Shown here: positions 32,583 to 41,449 of the stretch, piece after piece
Numbering within the stretch: the first letter of the stretch is position 1
How the letters are laid out: the number at the start of each line of letters is the position of its first letter
Source: Pseudonocardia abyssalis
Lineage (GTDB): Bacteria > Actinomycetota > Actinomycetes > Mycobacteriales > Pseudonocardiaceae
Direction: 5' to 3'
Length of the DNA stretch: 64,000 bases
Assembly: GCF_019263705.2 (NCBI RefSeq)
Contig: NZ_JADQDK010000001.1
Coordinates: 5,332,001-5,396,000 of the forward strand
Translations under genes and position numbers: made by a program
The notes under the pieces: generated by a model
The model's input: only the letters and a program-made list of their open reading frames with translations
What the model was told of the DNA's origin: nothing
Databases searched by the model: none

Positions 32583-33434
32583 TCAGCGCAGCAGCCGGTT
32601 CAGGGCGGGCGCGACGTCGCGGTGCCCGGCGACGGGGGCGAACCGGCCGTGGCCGAGCCGGGCGAGGTCGGCGCCGAGGGGGGCGTCGTGCTCGCCGTCG
32701 GTCTGCAGCAGGACGTGCAGCTCGGGGAAGCGGCGGGCGACGAGCCGGGGGTCGGGCCCGGCGTTGTGGACGGCGTCGGTGAGCAGGACCGCGGTGCGGC
32801 GCCGGGCCGAGGACCGGGCCAGCTCGGTGTGGGCCACGGTGAGCGCGAAGTGCACGTTGGTGAGACCGCGGGCGGGGATGCGGAGCAGCTGGTTGAGCAG
32901 CCGGGACGCGGGGACGTACTGCTCGAGCGGGGTGAGCAGCGCGGCGTCGGACCAGAACGCCACCAGCGCGAGCCGGTCGTCGACGAGGTCGGCCGACAGC
33001 GCGGCGACCGTGGCGGCGGCCATCCGCACCTTCTCCCCGCGCATCGACCCCGAGACATCCACGATCAGCACGACGTCGCGGCGCGAGCGCATCCGCTCGC
33101 GCACCACGATGTCGGTGTCCTCGGGCACCGGGCGCTCAGTGAGGACCTCGATGGTGCGGTCGAGGTCGATGTCGTCGGACCGGTACCGGTAGGGCACCGA
33201 CGCCAGCCGGCCGGAGCCGCGCTCGGCGCGGGGGTCACGCGGGCGGCGGCGGATCGCGAGGCGCCGGGCGATCCGCTGGGCCAGCGCGGCCACCTCGGGG
33301 TCGGGCGTGCGGTCCTCCAGCAGCTCGGCCACCTCGCGGTGCCGCGCGGTCTGCTTCGTGGTGAGCACGCCCTGCCCGCCCGCGGCCTGGGCCAGGTCAC
33401 CGGTGCCCCGCTCGCCGGACAGGTCGACGACCAC
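32583..33434 (-). CDS. VWA-domain (MoxR-associated) protein, start uncertain
   Basis: At least 283 residues. The VWA metal site is DVSGSM (~residue 127), with a later LLTDAVHNAG. The N-terminal part is basic and helical. GTG 33434 is the first usable start, but the frame stays open upstream through the 107-base gap to the MoxR stop with plausible residues (GLTPLRRRPKQLAE) and no ATG/GTG/TTG. A CTG start near 33539 is thus possible. MoxR/VWA pairs act as metal- or complex-assembly chaperones. Here they follow mycofactocin-type SDRs. Confidence 0.8.
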   Translation of the reverse strand: MVVDLSGERGTGDLAQAAGGQGVLTTKQTARHREVAELLEDRTPDPEVAALAQRIARRLAIRRRPRDPRAERGSGRLASVPYRYRSDDIDLDRTIEVLTERPVPEDTDIVVRERMRSRRDVVLIVDVSGSMRGEKVRMAAATVAALSADLVDDRLALVAFWSDAALLTPLEQYVPASRLLNQLLRIPARGLTNVHFALTVAHTELARSSARRRTAVLLTDAVHNAGPDPRLVARRFPELHVLLQTDGEHDAPLGADLARLGHGRFAPVAGHRDVAPALNRLLR

Positions 33435-33541
33435 CGGGGTGCCCGCCCCCGTGCGGAACAGCGCCGGGGCCTCGGCGAGCTGCTTGGGCCTGCGCCGCAG
33501 GGGTGTGAGGCCGCGCGGGCCGCCGCCGGCCCCGGGCAGCT

Positions 33542-34456
33542 CTACGGCGTTGTCGACGTCGAGGTGGTGGGGTCCCGGCGCGGCCCGCCGGGGCGCGAGA
33601 AAAAATGGTTCTCCCAGATCTCGGTGATCACCTGCTCCGGGGTGACGTCGGCCGCCTCGTCCACCCCGATCCGCGCGGAGAGTGCGAGCAGGGCGGCGTC
33701 GAGGATGCGGCGGGGCCGGTCGCCGTCGTAGCTGCCCAGGTGCTCCAGCTCGGCGGCGATCGCGGCCAGGTCGATCGCACCCCGCACCGACGAGCCGCGG
33801 CGCAGGTCCGGGTGCGCCCGGGTCGCGCGGGTCAGCGCCACCGCGTCGGCGACCAGCTCACCGTCCGGTGAACCGGTGCGGACCGCGACGATGTCGGCCT
33901 CCTCCGTCGCGTCCTGGTAGCCGATCGCGAGGCGGCACCACCGGTCGTAGACGGAGTCGGAGATCCGGGCGGTCCCGACGTTGTCGAACGGGTTCATCGA
34001 CGCCAGCACCCGGAAGGTGGGCAGCGCGGTGATCAGGCCGACGCGGGGAACCGCGACCTCCCGCTCGGCCATCGCGGCGAGCAGCGTGTTGAGGGTGTCC
34101 TCCGGGGCGCGGTTGAGCTCCTCGATGTAGAGGAACCCGCCCTGCTGCATCGCCTCCACGAGCGGGCCGGGCACGAAGTTGTCGGCGGAGTAGTCCTCGC
34201 GCAGCACCCGGGCGGGGTTGTGGTGGCCGACCAGCCGGGCCGGGGTGAGCTCGGCGTTGCCCTCGACCAGCACGAACGGCACGCCCCAGTTCGCGGTGAT
34301 CGCGCGCAGGATCGTCGACTTCGACGTGCCCGGCGGGCCCTCCAGCATCACGTCCCGTCCGGCGGACACCGCCGCGAGCACCAGGTCCAGCTCGCGGCGG
34401 CGCCCGACGACGGTCCGGGCGATGTCGTCACGCCGGGACGCGTGGGTGGCGGTCAC
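33542..34456 (-). CDS. MoxR-type AAA+ ATPase
   Basis: 304 residues from GTG 34456 (GTGA overlap with the SDR stop). Walker A is GPPGTSKST, Walker B region is GGFLYIEELNRAPEDTLN, and sensor 1 is LASMNPF. MoxR ATPases remodel or insert cofactors into target enzymes together with a VWA partner, encoded next. Coupling to the SDR genes suggests the target is within this oxidation pathway; this is inference. Confidence 0.9.
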   Translation of the reverse strand: MTATHASRRDDIARTVVGRRRELDLVLAAVSAGRDVMLEGPPGTSKSTILRAITANWGVPFVLVEGNAELTPARLVGHHNPARVLREDYSADNFVPGPLVEAMQQGGFLYIEELNRAPEDTLNTLLAAMAEREVAVPRVGLITALPTFRVLASMNPFDNVGTARISDSVYDRWCRLAIGYQDATEEADIVAVRTGSPDGELVADAVALTRATRAHPDLRRGSSVRGAIDLAAIAAELEHLGSYDGDRPRRILDAALLALSARIGVDEAADVTPEQVITEIWENHFFSRPGGPRRDPTTSTSTTP

Positions 34457-35265
34457 TTCTGCAGGAACCCCGCGTCGACGGGCAGCGACACCCCGGTGAC
34501 GTAGCGCGCCTCGTCGGAGCAGAGCCAGAGGATCGCGTTGGAGATGTCGACGGGCTCGACCATGTCCACCGGAAGCGCGTTGGCCAGGTTCGCACCGAAG
34601 TCCGGATCGTCGGCGAGCACGCTGCCGATGTAGTCGTTGTTGATCATCGGCGTGTTGACGCCCGTGGGGTGCACGGTGTTGACGCGGATCGAGTGCGGGG
34701 CGAGCTCGTTGCCGAGCGCCCGCATCAGCCCGACGACGCCGTGCTTCGCCGCGACGTAGTGGGCGGTGCGCGCCATCCCCTTGATCCCGGCCGTGGAGCT
34801 GGTGAGCACGATCGACCCGCCGTTGCCGGCCTCGATCATCGCGGGGACCGCCGCCCGGACCGTCTTGAACACCCCGGTCAGGTTAACCCCGATCATCTCG
34901 TCCCACTCCTCGTCGGTGAGCGACCAGGCGTTCGCCGAGAACCCGGCGATGCCCGCGTTGCCGAGGACGATGTCGAGGCGGCCGAACTGGCCCACCCCCT
35001 CGTCGACGACGGCCTGCACCGCGCCGGTGTCCCGGACGTCGGCCTCCCGGGCGACGATGCGCCGGTCGAGCTCCTCGACCTGGCGCACCGTCTCCGTGAG
35101 GTCCTCCGGTTCCGCCATCGGGTAGTGCACCGACCCGAGCTGGCGGCAGACGTCGAAGGCGATGATGTCCGCGCCCTCCTGCGCCAGCCGCAGCGCGTGC
35201 GACCGCCCCTGACCGCGCGCGGCCCCCGAGACCAGCGCGACCTTGCCTTCCAATCGACCAGCCAT
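34453..35265 (-). CDS. Mycofactocin-type SDR oxidoreductase (copy 1)
   Basis: 270 residues with ribosome site GAGGAG. NAD-binding signature GAARGQGRSHA, the one characteristic of mycofactocin-coupled SDRs, with the insertion FDVCRQLGSVHYPMAEPEDL after strand 2. Catalytic Ser-Tyr-Lys: TSSTAG, HYVAAKHG. In this family NAD stays bound and electrons pass to mycofactocin. Substrate unknown, probably an alcohol. Part of a three-SDR operon. Confidence 0.88.
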   Translation of the reverse strand: MAGRLEGKVALVSGAARGQGRSHALRLAQEGADIIAFDVCRQLGSVHYPMAEPEDLTETVRQVEELDRRIVAREADVRDTGAVQAVVDEGVGQFGRLDIVLGNAGIAGFSANAWSLTDEEWDEMIGVNLTGVFKTVRAAVPAMIEAGNGGSIVLTSSTAGIKGMARTAHYVAAKHGVVGLMRALGNELAPHSIRVNTVHPTGVNTPMINNDYIGSVLADDPDFGANLANALPVDMVEPVDISNAILWLCSDEARYVTGVSLPVDAGFLQK

Positions 35266-35281
35266 GATCGTCTCCTCTCCC

Positions 35282-36118
35282 TCAGGCCGCGTTGCCGGCG
35301 TTCATGCCCGCGGCGACGGCGAGCGTCTCGCCGGTGACGTAGCGGGCCTCGTCGGAGGCGAGGAACAGCATCGCGTTGGAGATGTCCACCGGCTCGATCC
35401 ACGGCACCGGGATCGCGTTCATCGCCTGGAACGCCGGGGCGGCGTCCTCGCGCGTCGGGTTCTCGGTGTCGGGGAGGAACAGCTCGTAGGCGGCACTGTT
35501 CTGGATCATGTCGGTGTCGACGCTCGTCGGGCAGATGGCGTTGACCGTGATCCCGTGCGCGCCGACCTCCATCGCCAGCGACTTCACCAGGCCGATCACA
35601 CCCCACTTCGCGGCGACGTAGTGGCCGATGTTGGGCATGCCGACCTTGCCCGCCATGGACGACGTCGCGATGATCCGGCCCGACCCCTGCTCGATCATCG
35701 CGGGCACCACGGCCCGCATCGCGTGGTACACGCCGGTCAGGTTGACGTCGATCATCTCCTGCCAAACGGACTCGGTCATGTCCGCGACCGTGGAGAAGGA
35801 GAAGATGCCCGCGTTGGCCAGCAGGACGTCGACGCGGCCGAGCTCGGTGCGGGCCCGGTCGACGAAGGCCTGCACCTGGCCCGGGTCGCGCACGTCGGCG
35901 CGGACGGCGACGCAGCGCCGGTCCAGCTCCTCGACGAGCGTGACGGTCTCGTCGAGGTCCTCGGGCCGCGCCATCCGGTAGGGCACCGAGTCCAGTTGCG
36001 CGGCGATGTCGCAGAACGCGATGTCGGCTCCCTCGCGGGCGAACGCCAGTGCGTGCGAGCGGCCCTGACCGCGGGCCCCTCCGGTGATCAGTACGACCTT
36101 GCCGTCGAACTTCCCCAT
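35282..36118 (-). CDS. Mycofactocin-type SDR oxidoreductase (copy 2)
   Basis: 278 residues. GGARGQGRSHA NAD motif; insertion CDIAAQLDSVPYRMARPEDL; catalytic ATSSMAG and HYVAAKWG. It shares the architecture of its neighbours but differs enough in the substrate loop (NSAAYELFLPDTENPTREDA) to suggest a different or successive substrate. Separated from copy 1 by 16 bases. Confidence 0.88.
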   Translation of the reverse strand: MGKFDGKVVLITGGARGQGRSHALAFAREGADIAFCDIAAQLDSVPYRMARPEDLDETVTLVEELDRRCVAVRADVRDPGQVQAFVDRARTELGRVDVLLANAGIFSFSTVADMTESVWQEMIDVNLTGVYHAMRAVVPAMIEQGSGRIIATSSMAGKVGMPNIGHYVAAKWGVIGLVKSLAMEVGAHGITVNAICPTSVDTDMIQNSAAYELFLPDTENPTREDAAPAFQAMNAIPVPWIEPVDISNAMLFLASDEARYVTGETLAVAAGMNAGNAA

Positions 36119-36146
36119 CGCTCCTCCTCGAGCGTCGGTGGTGACT

Positions 36147-36965
36147 TCAGCGGGCGAGGGCTCCCCCGTCCACGGCGAGGCAGTGGCCCGTGACGTGCCG
36201 GGCCGGGTCGGACAGCAGCCACATCAGGGCCCCGGTCACCTCGTCGGGCGAGATGACCTCCATCAGCAGCTGGTCGTGCAGCCAGCGCTTGTGCACGTCG
36301 TCGGGGGTGAGGCCGAGCTCGTCGGCCAGGCCGGAGAGCATCGGCGAGTCGACGGCGCCGGGCAGGATCGCGTTGACGGTGACACCGTCCGGGGCCAGCT
36401 CGATCGCCATCGCCCGCGTGAGCCCGACGACGCCGTGCTTGGCCGCCACGTAGTGCGCGAACTCCGGCACCGCGCGCACCCCGCCGGTGGACCCGATGTG
36501 CACGACCCGGCCGCGCGGGGAGCGCCGCAGCAGCGCCGACGCCGCCTTGGTGGTGCGCCACACCCCGGACAGGTTCGTGTCGACGACGGCGCTCCACTGC
36601 TGCTCCGACAGCTCCCAGAACGGGGCGCTGGTGACGACGGCGGCGTTGTTCACCAGCACGTCGAGCCGGCCGAACGCGGACTCGACGGCGGCGACGGCGG
36701 CCTCGACCGCGGCGGGGTCGCGCACGTCGGCCACCAACGGGATCGCGCGCCGGCCGCGGGCCACCACGTCGGCGACCACGGCGTCGAGCTCCGCGCGGGT
36801 GGCCAGCGGGTAGGCGGGTACGTCGAGGTCCCGGCAGACGTCGAGGGCGGCGATGTCGGCCCCGGCGTCGGCGAGGGCGAGGCAGTGCGAGCGGCCCTGG
36901 CCCCGCCCGGCCCCGGTGACGAGGGCGACCTGCCCGGTGAGGTCGACGGGTCCTGTCGCCGCCAC
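36147..36965 (-). CDS. Mycofactocin-type SDR oxidoreductase (copy 3)
   Basis: 272 residues from GTG 36965, placed by the strong ribosome site GGAGGTGGGGG; GTG 36974 is too close to it. GAGRGQGRSHC NAD motif, short insertion DVCRDLDVPAYPLA, catalytic IGSTGG and HYVAAKHG. First gene of the operon, divergent from the MerR-GAF gene. Expected NAD-bound alcohol oxidation. Confidence 0.88.
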   Translation of the reverse strand: MAATGPVDLTGQVALVTGAGRGQGRSHCLALADAGADIAALDVCRDLDVPAYPLATRAELDAVVADVVARGRRAIPLVADVRDPAAVEAAVAAVESAFGRLDVLVNNAAVVTSAPFWELSEQQWSAVVDTNLSGVWRTTKAASALLRRSPRGRVVHIGSTGGVRAVPEFAHYVAAKHGVVGLTRAMAIELAPDGVTVNAILPGAVDSPMLSGLADELGLTPDDVHKRWLHDQLLMEVISPDEVTGALMWLLSDPARHVTGHCLAVDGGALAR

Positions 36966-37021
36966 GTCCCCCACCTCCGAACCGTCTGAAATCGTTTCGG
37001 TCGTGTCCGGTTCGTCGGGGG

Positions 37022-37065
37022 TTGACCGCGTCAAGGAGTGAGGTGTACCACCATCGGGTGATGGT
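37022..37065. promoter_or_regulatory. Two short palindromes between the SDR operon and merR-like gene
   Basis: TTGAC-CGC-GTCAA (37022-37034) and ACCATC-GGGT-GATGGT (37050-37065) lie in the 144-base divergent gap. They are candidate operators for the MerR-GAF regulator controlling both directions. Confidence 0.45.
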
Positions 37066-37109
37066 CCCAAGTCGTTCCTGAACGGATCCAGGGCGAATCG
37101 AGGCGGCTC

Positions 37110-37784
37110 ATGACGGTGCCCCGGCGGTTGACGGTGGGGGAGGCGGCTCGCGCGCTCGGGATGTGCCGCACGACACTGCTCGCGGCGGAGGAGGCCGGCC
37201 TGCTCGTGCCGAGCCGCACGCCGGGCGGGCACCGCCGCTACGACCCCGCCGACCTCGACCGCTTTCTGGGGCGGGCCCATCCCGTGGCCGCGCAGCCACC
37301 CCCCGTCCCGGCCCCGCAGGCCGTGCACCTGGTGCCCGCCGTCCGGGCCGCGGTACGGCCGCTCGCCCGGGCCCTGGACGCCGAGTCGACGGGTGTCTAC
37401 CTGGCCGGACCGGACGCGGGCCTGCACTTCTGCGCCGCGTTCGGCGTGCCGCGCTGGCTGGCCGAACGGCTCGCCGACACCCCCGCCCCCGCGGCCGTCG
37501 CGCAGGCCCACCGCAGCCGCGGCCACCGCGTGTTCGACCCGGCCGAGGCCGCGTTCCCCGAGCCGCGCTCGACCGGGCACGGTGCGGTGGTGCCACTCTG
37601 CGTCGACGACGCCGAGCCCGTCGGTGCCCTGTTCGTGATCACCCGGTCCGACCGCGGGCTGCTCCCGGCGGACCTGCGGACCGTCGAGGCGTTCGGGTCG
37701 GTCGTGGCTGCACTGGTCGCGGCGCAGCTCCGCGTCACCGACCTGGAGCTGCGGCTCGCCCGGATCGCCGCGCTGTCGGGCTGA
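37110..37784 (+). CDS. MerR-type HTH regulator with GAF-like sensor domain
   Basis: 224 residues. The N-terminal helix-turn-helix of MerR/BldC type is LTVGEAARALGM, AAEEAGLLVPS and GGHRRYDPADLDRFL. Residues ~75-210 look like a GAF domain (STGVYLAGPDAGLHFCAAFG, AVVPLCVDD). It probably senses a small molecule and regulates the divergent SDR-MoxR operon. No MerR dimerisation coiled coil is seen; the GAF domain replaces it. Confidence 0.8.
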   Translation: MTVPRRLTVGEAARALGMCRTTLLAAEEAGLLVPSRTPGGHRRYDPADLDRFLGRAHPVAAQPPPVPAPQAVHLVPAVRAAVRPLARALDAESTGVYLAGPDAGLHFCAAFGVPRWLAERLADTPAPAAVAQAHRSRGHRVFDPAEAAFPEPRSTGHGAVVPLCVDDAEPVGALFVITRSDRGLLPADLRTVEAFGSVVAALVAAQLRVTDLELRLARIAALSG

Positions 37785-37829
37785 CCGGCGTCCGCGCCCC
37801 GGGCCTGCGCAGCTGCGATCATCGTCGGT

Positions 37830-38225
37830 GTGGACATCCGCGAGCGCTGCCCCGTCGACGACGTGGCCCTGTCCCAGCTGCACGCGGCGGCCTTCGGAGA
37901 GAACGCCCGGCTGGTGGCGTGGGGCGAGCGCCTGGAGCGGCACAGCCTGAGCTGGCTCGGCGCGTTCGACGGCGAACGGCTCGTCGGGTTCGTCAACCTG
38001 GCCTGGGACGGCGACCGGCACGCGTTCCTGCTCGACACGGTCGTCGCTCCGGCGCACCGTGGTGCCGGCATCGGCACGGAGCTGGTCACGCGCGCGGTGC
38101 GGTCGGCGGCCGACGCGGGCTGCACCTGGCTGCACGTCGACTTCGCCGCCGACCTGACCCCCTTCTACGTCGACGCCTGCGGCCTGGAACCGACCGCGGC
38201 CGCCCTCGTGCGCCTCCACCGCTGA
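37830..38225 (+). CDS. GNAT-family N-acetyltransferase
   Basis: 131 residues from GTG 37830. The acetyl-CoA loop is TVVAPAHRGAGIGTELVTRA and the C-terminal strand-helix is FYVDACGLEP. It acetylates an unknown amine. The gap of 45 bases after the MerR-GAF gene allows cotranscription but does not prove it. Confidence 0.85.
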   Translation: MDIRERCPVDDVALSQLHAAAFGENARLVAWGERLERHSLSWLGAFDGERLVGFVNLAWDGDRHAFLLDTVVAPAHRGAGIGTELVTRAVRSAADAGCTWLHVDFAADLTPFYVDACGLEPTAAALVRLHR

Positions 38226-38266
38226 TCCATACCCCCAGGCGTTCGCCGACGCCGAGCTCCAGGCGG

Positions 38267-38845
38267 TCAGAGCAGCAGGGGGTCCGACGTCGGCGTCAGG
38301 TAGGGCCGCAGCAGGGCGGCCAGTTCCGGGTCGGGCCGCCCGGCCCGCGCTTGCGAGGCCACCCGGGTCGCGACCCCGGCGAGGAAGTCGGCCACCTGCA
38401 CGCGCGCGTCGTCCCCGGACGCGACGAACCGCACCGGGAACGGGAGGGCGGCCAGGCGGTCCGGGGTGAGTGCGTTCTGCCGGTCGTGCACGACGGTGAT
38501 CCCGTCGCCCCACACCCGCGAGGCCTCCAGCAGAGCCGGGACGAGCAGGTCGGTCCCCCCGCGCCCCAGGAACACCGACTTGTCGACCAGGTGCACGTGG
38601 GCGTGCCCGAGCACCGGACCGGACGCCCCGAGCAGCCACAGCAGGGTGCCGCGGTGCTTGGCGCGGAGCAGGTGGTTGGCCTTGTACTCCTGGGCGGGGG
38701 AGCGGATCCGGCGCCGCAGGTCGGCGACGCAGTCGGCCGCCGCGTCGATCGTCAGCTCCACCCCCGCGTGCGCGAACACGTCGGTGACGCCGCCGACGAG
38801 CCGGGCACCCTCGTAACCCGACTCGTCGCAGGCGATCTCACGCAC
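38267..38845 (-). CDS. DUF3800-like protein
   Basis: 192 residues from GTG 38845. Begins IACDESGYEG, like the YIDESG start of DUF3800 proteins, and has later HVHLVDKSVF, VVHDRQNAL and VQVADFLAG motifs, giving a set of acidic residues compatible with an RNase H-like fold. DUF3800 proteins are often near mobile or defence genes; here the context is ordinary. AGAGG sits very close to the GTG. Confidence 0.6.
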   Translation of the reverse strand: MREIACDESGYEGARLVGGVTDVFAHAGVELTIDAAADCVADLRRRIRSPAQEYKANHLLRAKHRGTLLWLLGASGPVLGHAHVHLVDKSVFLGRGGTDLLVPALLEASRVWGDGITVVHDRQNALTPDRLAALPFPVRFVASGDDARVQVADFLAGVATRVASQARAGRPDPELAALLRPYLTPTSDPLLL

Positions 38846-38886
38846 ACCTCTTCCTACTCGGTGCGTCCCCGGGTTTGGATAGACGG

Positions 38887-39696
38887 ATGCTGTTGATCGA
38901 CGACGACGACGTCGAGCTGGCCGACACGGTGGCGCGGGTGCGCCGGGACCTCGCCGGGGACGGGTGCTCGGTGGTGACCGACTTCGTGCCCCCGGAGCTC
39001 CGCGAGGCGCTGCGGGCGGAGGGGGCGGCGGCCGCGCCGCGCGCGTACTACGACGTCGAGACGGTGAACGTCTACAACACCGCACCCGACCCGACGTTGC
39101 CGCCGGACCATCCCGCGCACCGCACGGTCGAGCGCGGCAACGCCTTCGTCGCCCGCGACGCCCTGCCCGCGGGCGCGATCATCGAGCGGCTCTACACCGA
39201 CCCGCGGTTCCAGCGGTTCGTCGCCGACTGCTTCGGCCTGCCCGAGGTGTTCCCGCTGGCCGACCCGCTCTCCGGACTCGTCCTCAACGTCGTGACGCCC
39301 GGCCGCAGCCACCCGTGGCACTTCGACACCAACGAGTTCACGGTCAGCATGCTCACCCAGGAGCCCGAGGGTGGCGGCGCCTTCGAGTTCTGCCCGAACA
39401 TCCGGTCGGCCCGCGCCGAGAACGTCGACGACGTGCGCGCCGCGCTGGACGGGCGGTACCCGGCGCAACGGCTGGCGCTGCGCCCCGGTGACCTGCAGCT
39501 GTTCGCCGGCCGCTACTCGCTGCACCGCGTCACCCCCGTGACGGGCGCCACGGCGCGCCACTCCGCGATCTTCGCCTACAGCGAGCGGCCGGGGGTGGTC
39601 GGTACGGTCGCCCGGACGCGGCAGCTCTTCGGCCGCATCACGCCCGCCCACCGCGCGGCCGAGGCCCGCGTGCGGGTCGACCAGCTGATGGACTGA
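38887..39696 (+). CDS. HalD/BesD-family Fe(II)/2-oxoglutarate oxygenase, predicted hydroxylase
   Basis: 269 residues from ATG 38887; TTG 38875 in frame is possible. The family pattern is clear: SHPWHFDTNEF (His 145, Asp 147), GGGAFEFCPNIR, LRPGDLQLFAGRYSLHRV (His 213). BesD-type halogenases have Gly in place of the metal-binding Asp; here Asp is present, so a complete 2-His-1-carboxylate triad and hydroxylation are predicted. Known members act on free amino acids such as lysine. First gene of an operon with a carnitine-type acyltransferase and a methyltransferase. Confidence 0.75.
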   Translation: MLLIDDDDVELADTVARVRRDLAGDGCSVVTDFVPPELREALRAEGAAAAPRAYYDVETVNVYNTAPDPTLPPDHPAHRTVERGNAFVARDALPAGAIIERLYTDPRFQRFVADCFGLPEVFPLADPLSGLVLNVVTPGRSHPWHFDTNEFTVSMLTQEPEGGGAFEFCPNIRSARAENVDDVRAALDGRYPAQRLALRPGDLQLFAGRYSLHRVTPVTGATARHSAIFAYSERPGVVGTVARTRQLFGRITPAHRAAEARVRVDQLMD

Positions 39697-39715
39697 CGAG
39701 ATCGAGGACGACGAC

Positions 39716-41449
39716 GTGCCGACCTTTTCCCACGAGGACGAGCTCCCCCGGGTCCCGCTGCCCACCCTGGAGGAGTCCGCCGACCGGTTCCTCGCCTGGA
39801 GCGCGCCCCTGCTGACCCCCGGGCAGCTCGCCGAGACGGAGGCCGCCGTCACCGAGCTGCTGGCCCCCGGCTCGCCCGCCCACGCCCTGCACGCCGATCT
39901 CGTCGCCTACGACGCGCAGCCCGGCGTCGCGAGCTGGCTCGACGACTTCTGGCGCGACCGCTACCTCGGCCGCCGCGACCGCATCGCGCTCAACGCCAAC
40001 TTCTTCTTCCTCTTCGAGGACTCCGAGCTCGGGCAGGTCGAGCGCGCCGCGCACCTCACGGCGTCGGCGGTGGCCTACAAGCTCTCCATCGACGACGAGA
40101 CGCTTCCCGTCGCGGAGCAGCGCGGCAAGCCGCTGTCGATGCAGCAGAACCGCTACCTGTTCTCCGCGACCCGCATCCCCGGCGACCCGCGCGACTCCTC
40201 CCGCACGCCCTACACCGACGAGTGGCCCGGCCCGTCGCAGGAGCGGCACATCGTGGTGCTGCACCGCGGCGCGCAGGTGGCACTCGACGTCATCGACCCG
40301 GACGGCCGCCCGTACACCGCCGACGAGATCGCCACCGGCCTGCGCGCCGTTCTCGACGAGGCCCCCGGCGACGGCGTCGGCGCCCTGACCAGCAAGGCCC
40401 GCGCGGAGTGGGCCGCGAGCCGCGCCGCGCTGCTCGACGCCGGCAACGCCGGGACCCTCGACGTGCTGGAGCGCGCGCTGTTCTGCGTCGCGCTCGAGGA
40501 CGCGACGCCCGCCGACCCCCTGGCCGCCTCCGACGCCCTGCTGCACGGCGACAGCGCGAACCGCTGGTTCGACAAGGGCGTCTCGCTGATCGTCTTCGCC
40601 GACGGCACGGCGGGCTTCAACGGCGAGCACTGCAACCTCGACGGCACCACGATCATCGCCTTCCTGGACGCGATCCTGGAGGCAGTGCCGTCCGGCGGGG
40701 GCGGCACCGCCGTGCCTGCCACGCGACGGCTGGAGTGGACCCTCGACGACGCGCTGCGCGCCGACGTCGCCGCCGCCCGCGCCGACTTCGCGGCATTCGC
40801 GGCGTCGACCGCCACCGTCACACTCTCGGTCGACTTCGACGCCGAGCGCGCCAAGGCGCTCAAGTGCTCGCCCGACGCGTTCGCGCAGCTGGCGTTCCAG
40901 CTCGCGCACCAGCGGGCGAAGGGCCACGTCGGCGCCACCTACGAGTCGATCGCCACGCGCTCGTTCCGGCACGGCCGGACCGAGGCGATGCGCGTGATCA
41001 CCCCCGAGGTGCTGGCGTTCGTCGCGGCGATGGACCAGCCGGACCCCGACACGCGCCGCGAAGCGTTCCGGGCCGCCGCCGACGCGCACGTCGCGCGGGC
41101 CAGGCAGTGCCAGGGCGGGCTCGCGCCGGAGCAGCACCTGTGGGAGCTGCAGATGCGGCAGAAGCGCAACGGGGGCGGCGAGCCGATGACGCTGTTCGAC
41201 TCCCCGGGCTGGACCGTCATGCGCGACGACCACCTGAGCACCAGCGCGGTCCCGTCGCCGCACATCCGCTACTGGGGCTTCGGGTCGACGAGCGAGAAGT
41301 GCATCGGGGTCGGCTACGCGATGCTCCCCGACCGCTTCGACCTCTACCTCAGCACCCCGCGCACCGTGGCCGACCAGATGGCGGTGTTCGCCCGCGAGCT
41401 GCCGGTGGCCGTCAGCGAGCTGGAGGCGCTGCTCACCGATGGGGAATGA
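39716..41449 (+). CDS. Choline/carnitine O-acyltransferase family protein
   Basis: 577 residues from GTG 39716. Family signatures are strong: LPRVPLPTLEESADRFL at the start, WLDDFWRDRYL, catalytic His 305 in TAGFNGEHCNLDGTT, and YESIATRSFRHGRTE. It transfers an acyl group between CoA and the hydroxyl of carnitine, choline or an analogue. Full length compared with mitochondrial enzymes and no membrane segment. This family is uncommon in bacteria. The upstream hydroxylase could make its hydroxyl acceptor. Stop overlaps the next gene by 11 bases. Confidence 0.85.
   Translation: MPTFSHEDELPRVPLPTLEESADRFLAWSAPLLTPGQLAETEAAVTELLAPGSPAHALHADLVAYDAQPGVASWLDDFWRDRYLGRRDRIALNANFFFLFEDSELGQVERAAHLTASAVAYKLSIDDETLPVAEQRGKPLSMQQNRYLFSATRIPGDPRDSSRTPYTDEWPGPSQERHIVVLHRGAQVALDVIDPDGRPYTADEIATGLRAVLDEAPGDGVGALTSKARAEWAASRAALLDAGNAGTLDVLERALFCVALEDATPADPLAASDALLHGDSANRWFDKGVSLIVFADGTAGFNGEHCNLDGTTIIAFLDAILEAVPSGGGGTAVPATRRLEWTLDDALRADVAAARADFAAFAASTATVTLSVDFDAERAKALKCSPDAFAQLAFQLAHQRAKGHVGATYESIATRSFRHGRTEAMRVITPEVLAFVAAMDQPDPDTRREAFRAAADAHVARARQCQGGLAPEQHLWELQMRQKRNGGGEPMTLFDSPGWTVMRDDHLSTSAVPSPHIRYWGFGSTSEKCIGVGYAMLPDRFDLYLSTPRTVADQMAVFARELPVAVSELEALLTDGE

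Noticed and set aside
38887..39696. Calling the oxygenase a halogenase
   Set aside because: The chloride-binding Gly of halogenases is Asp here, giving a normal hydroxylase iron site.
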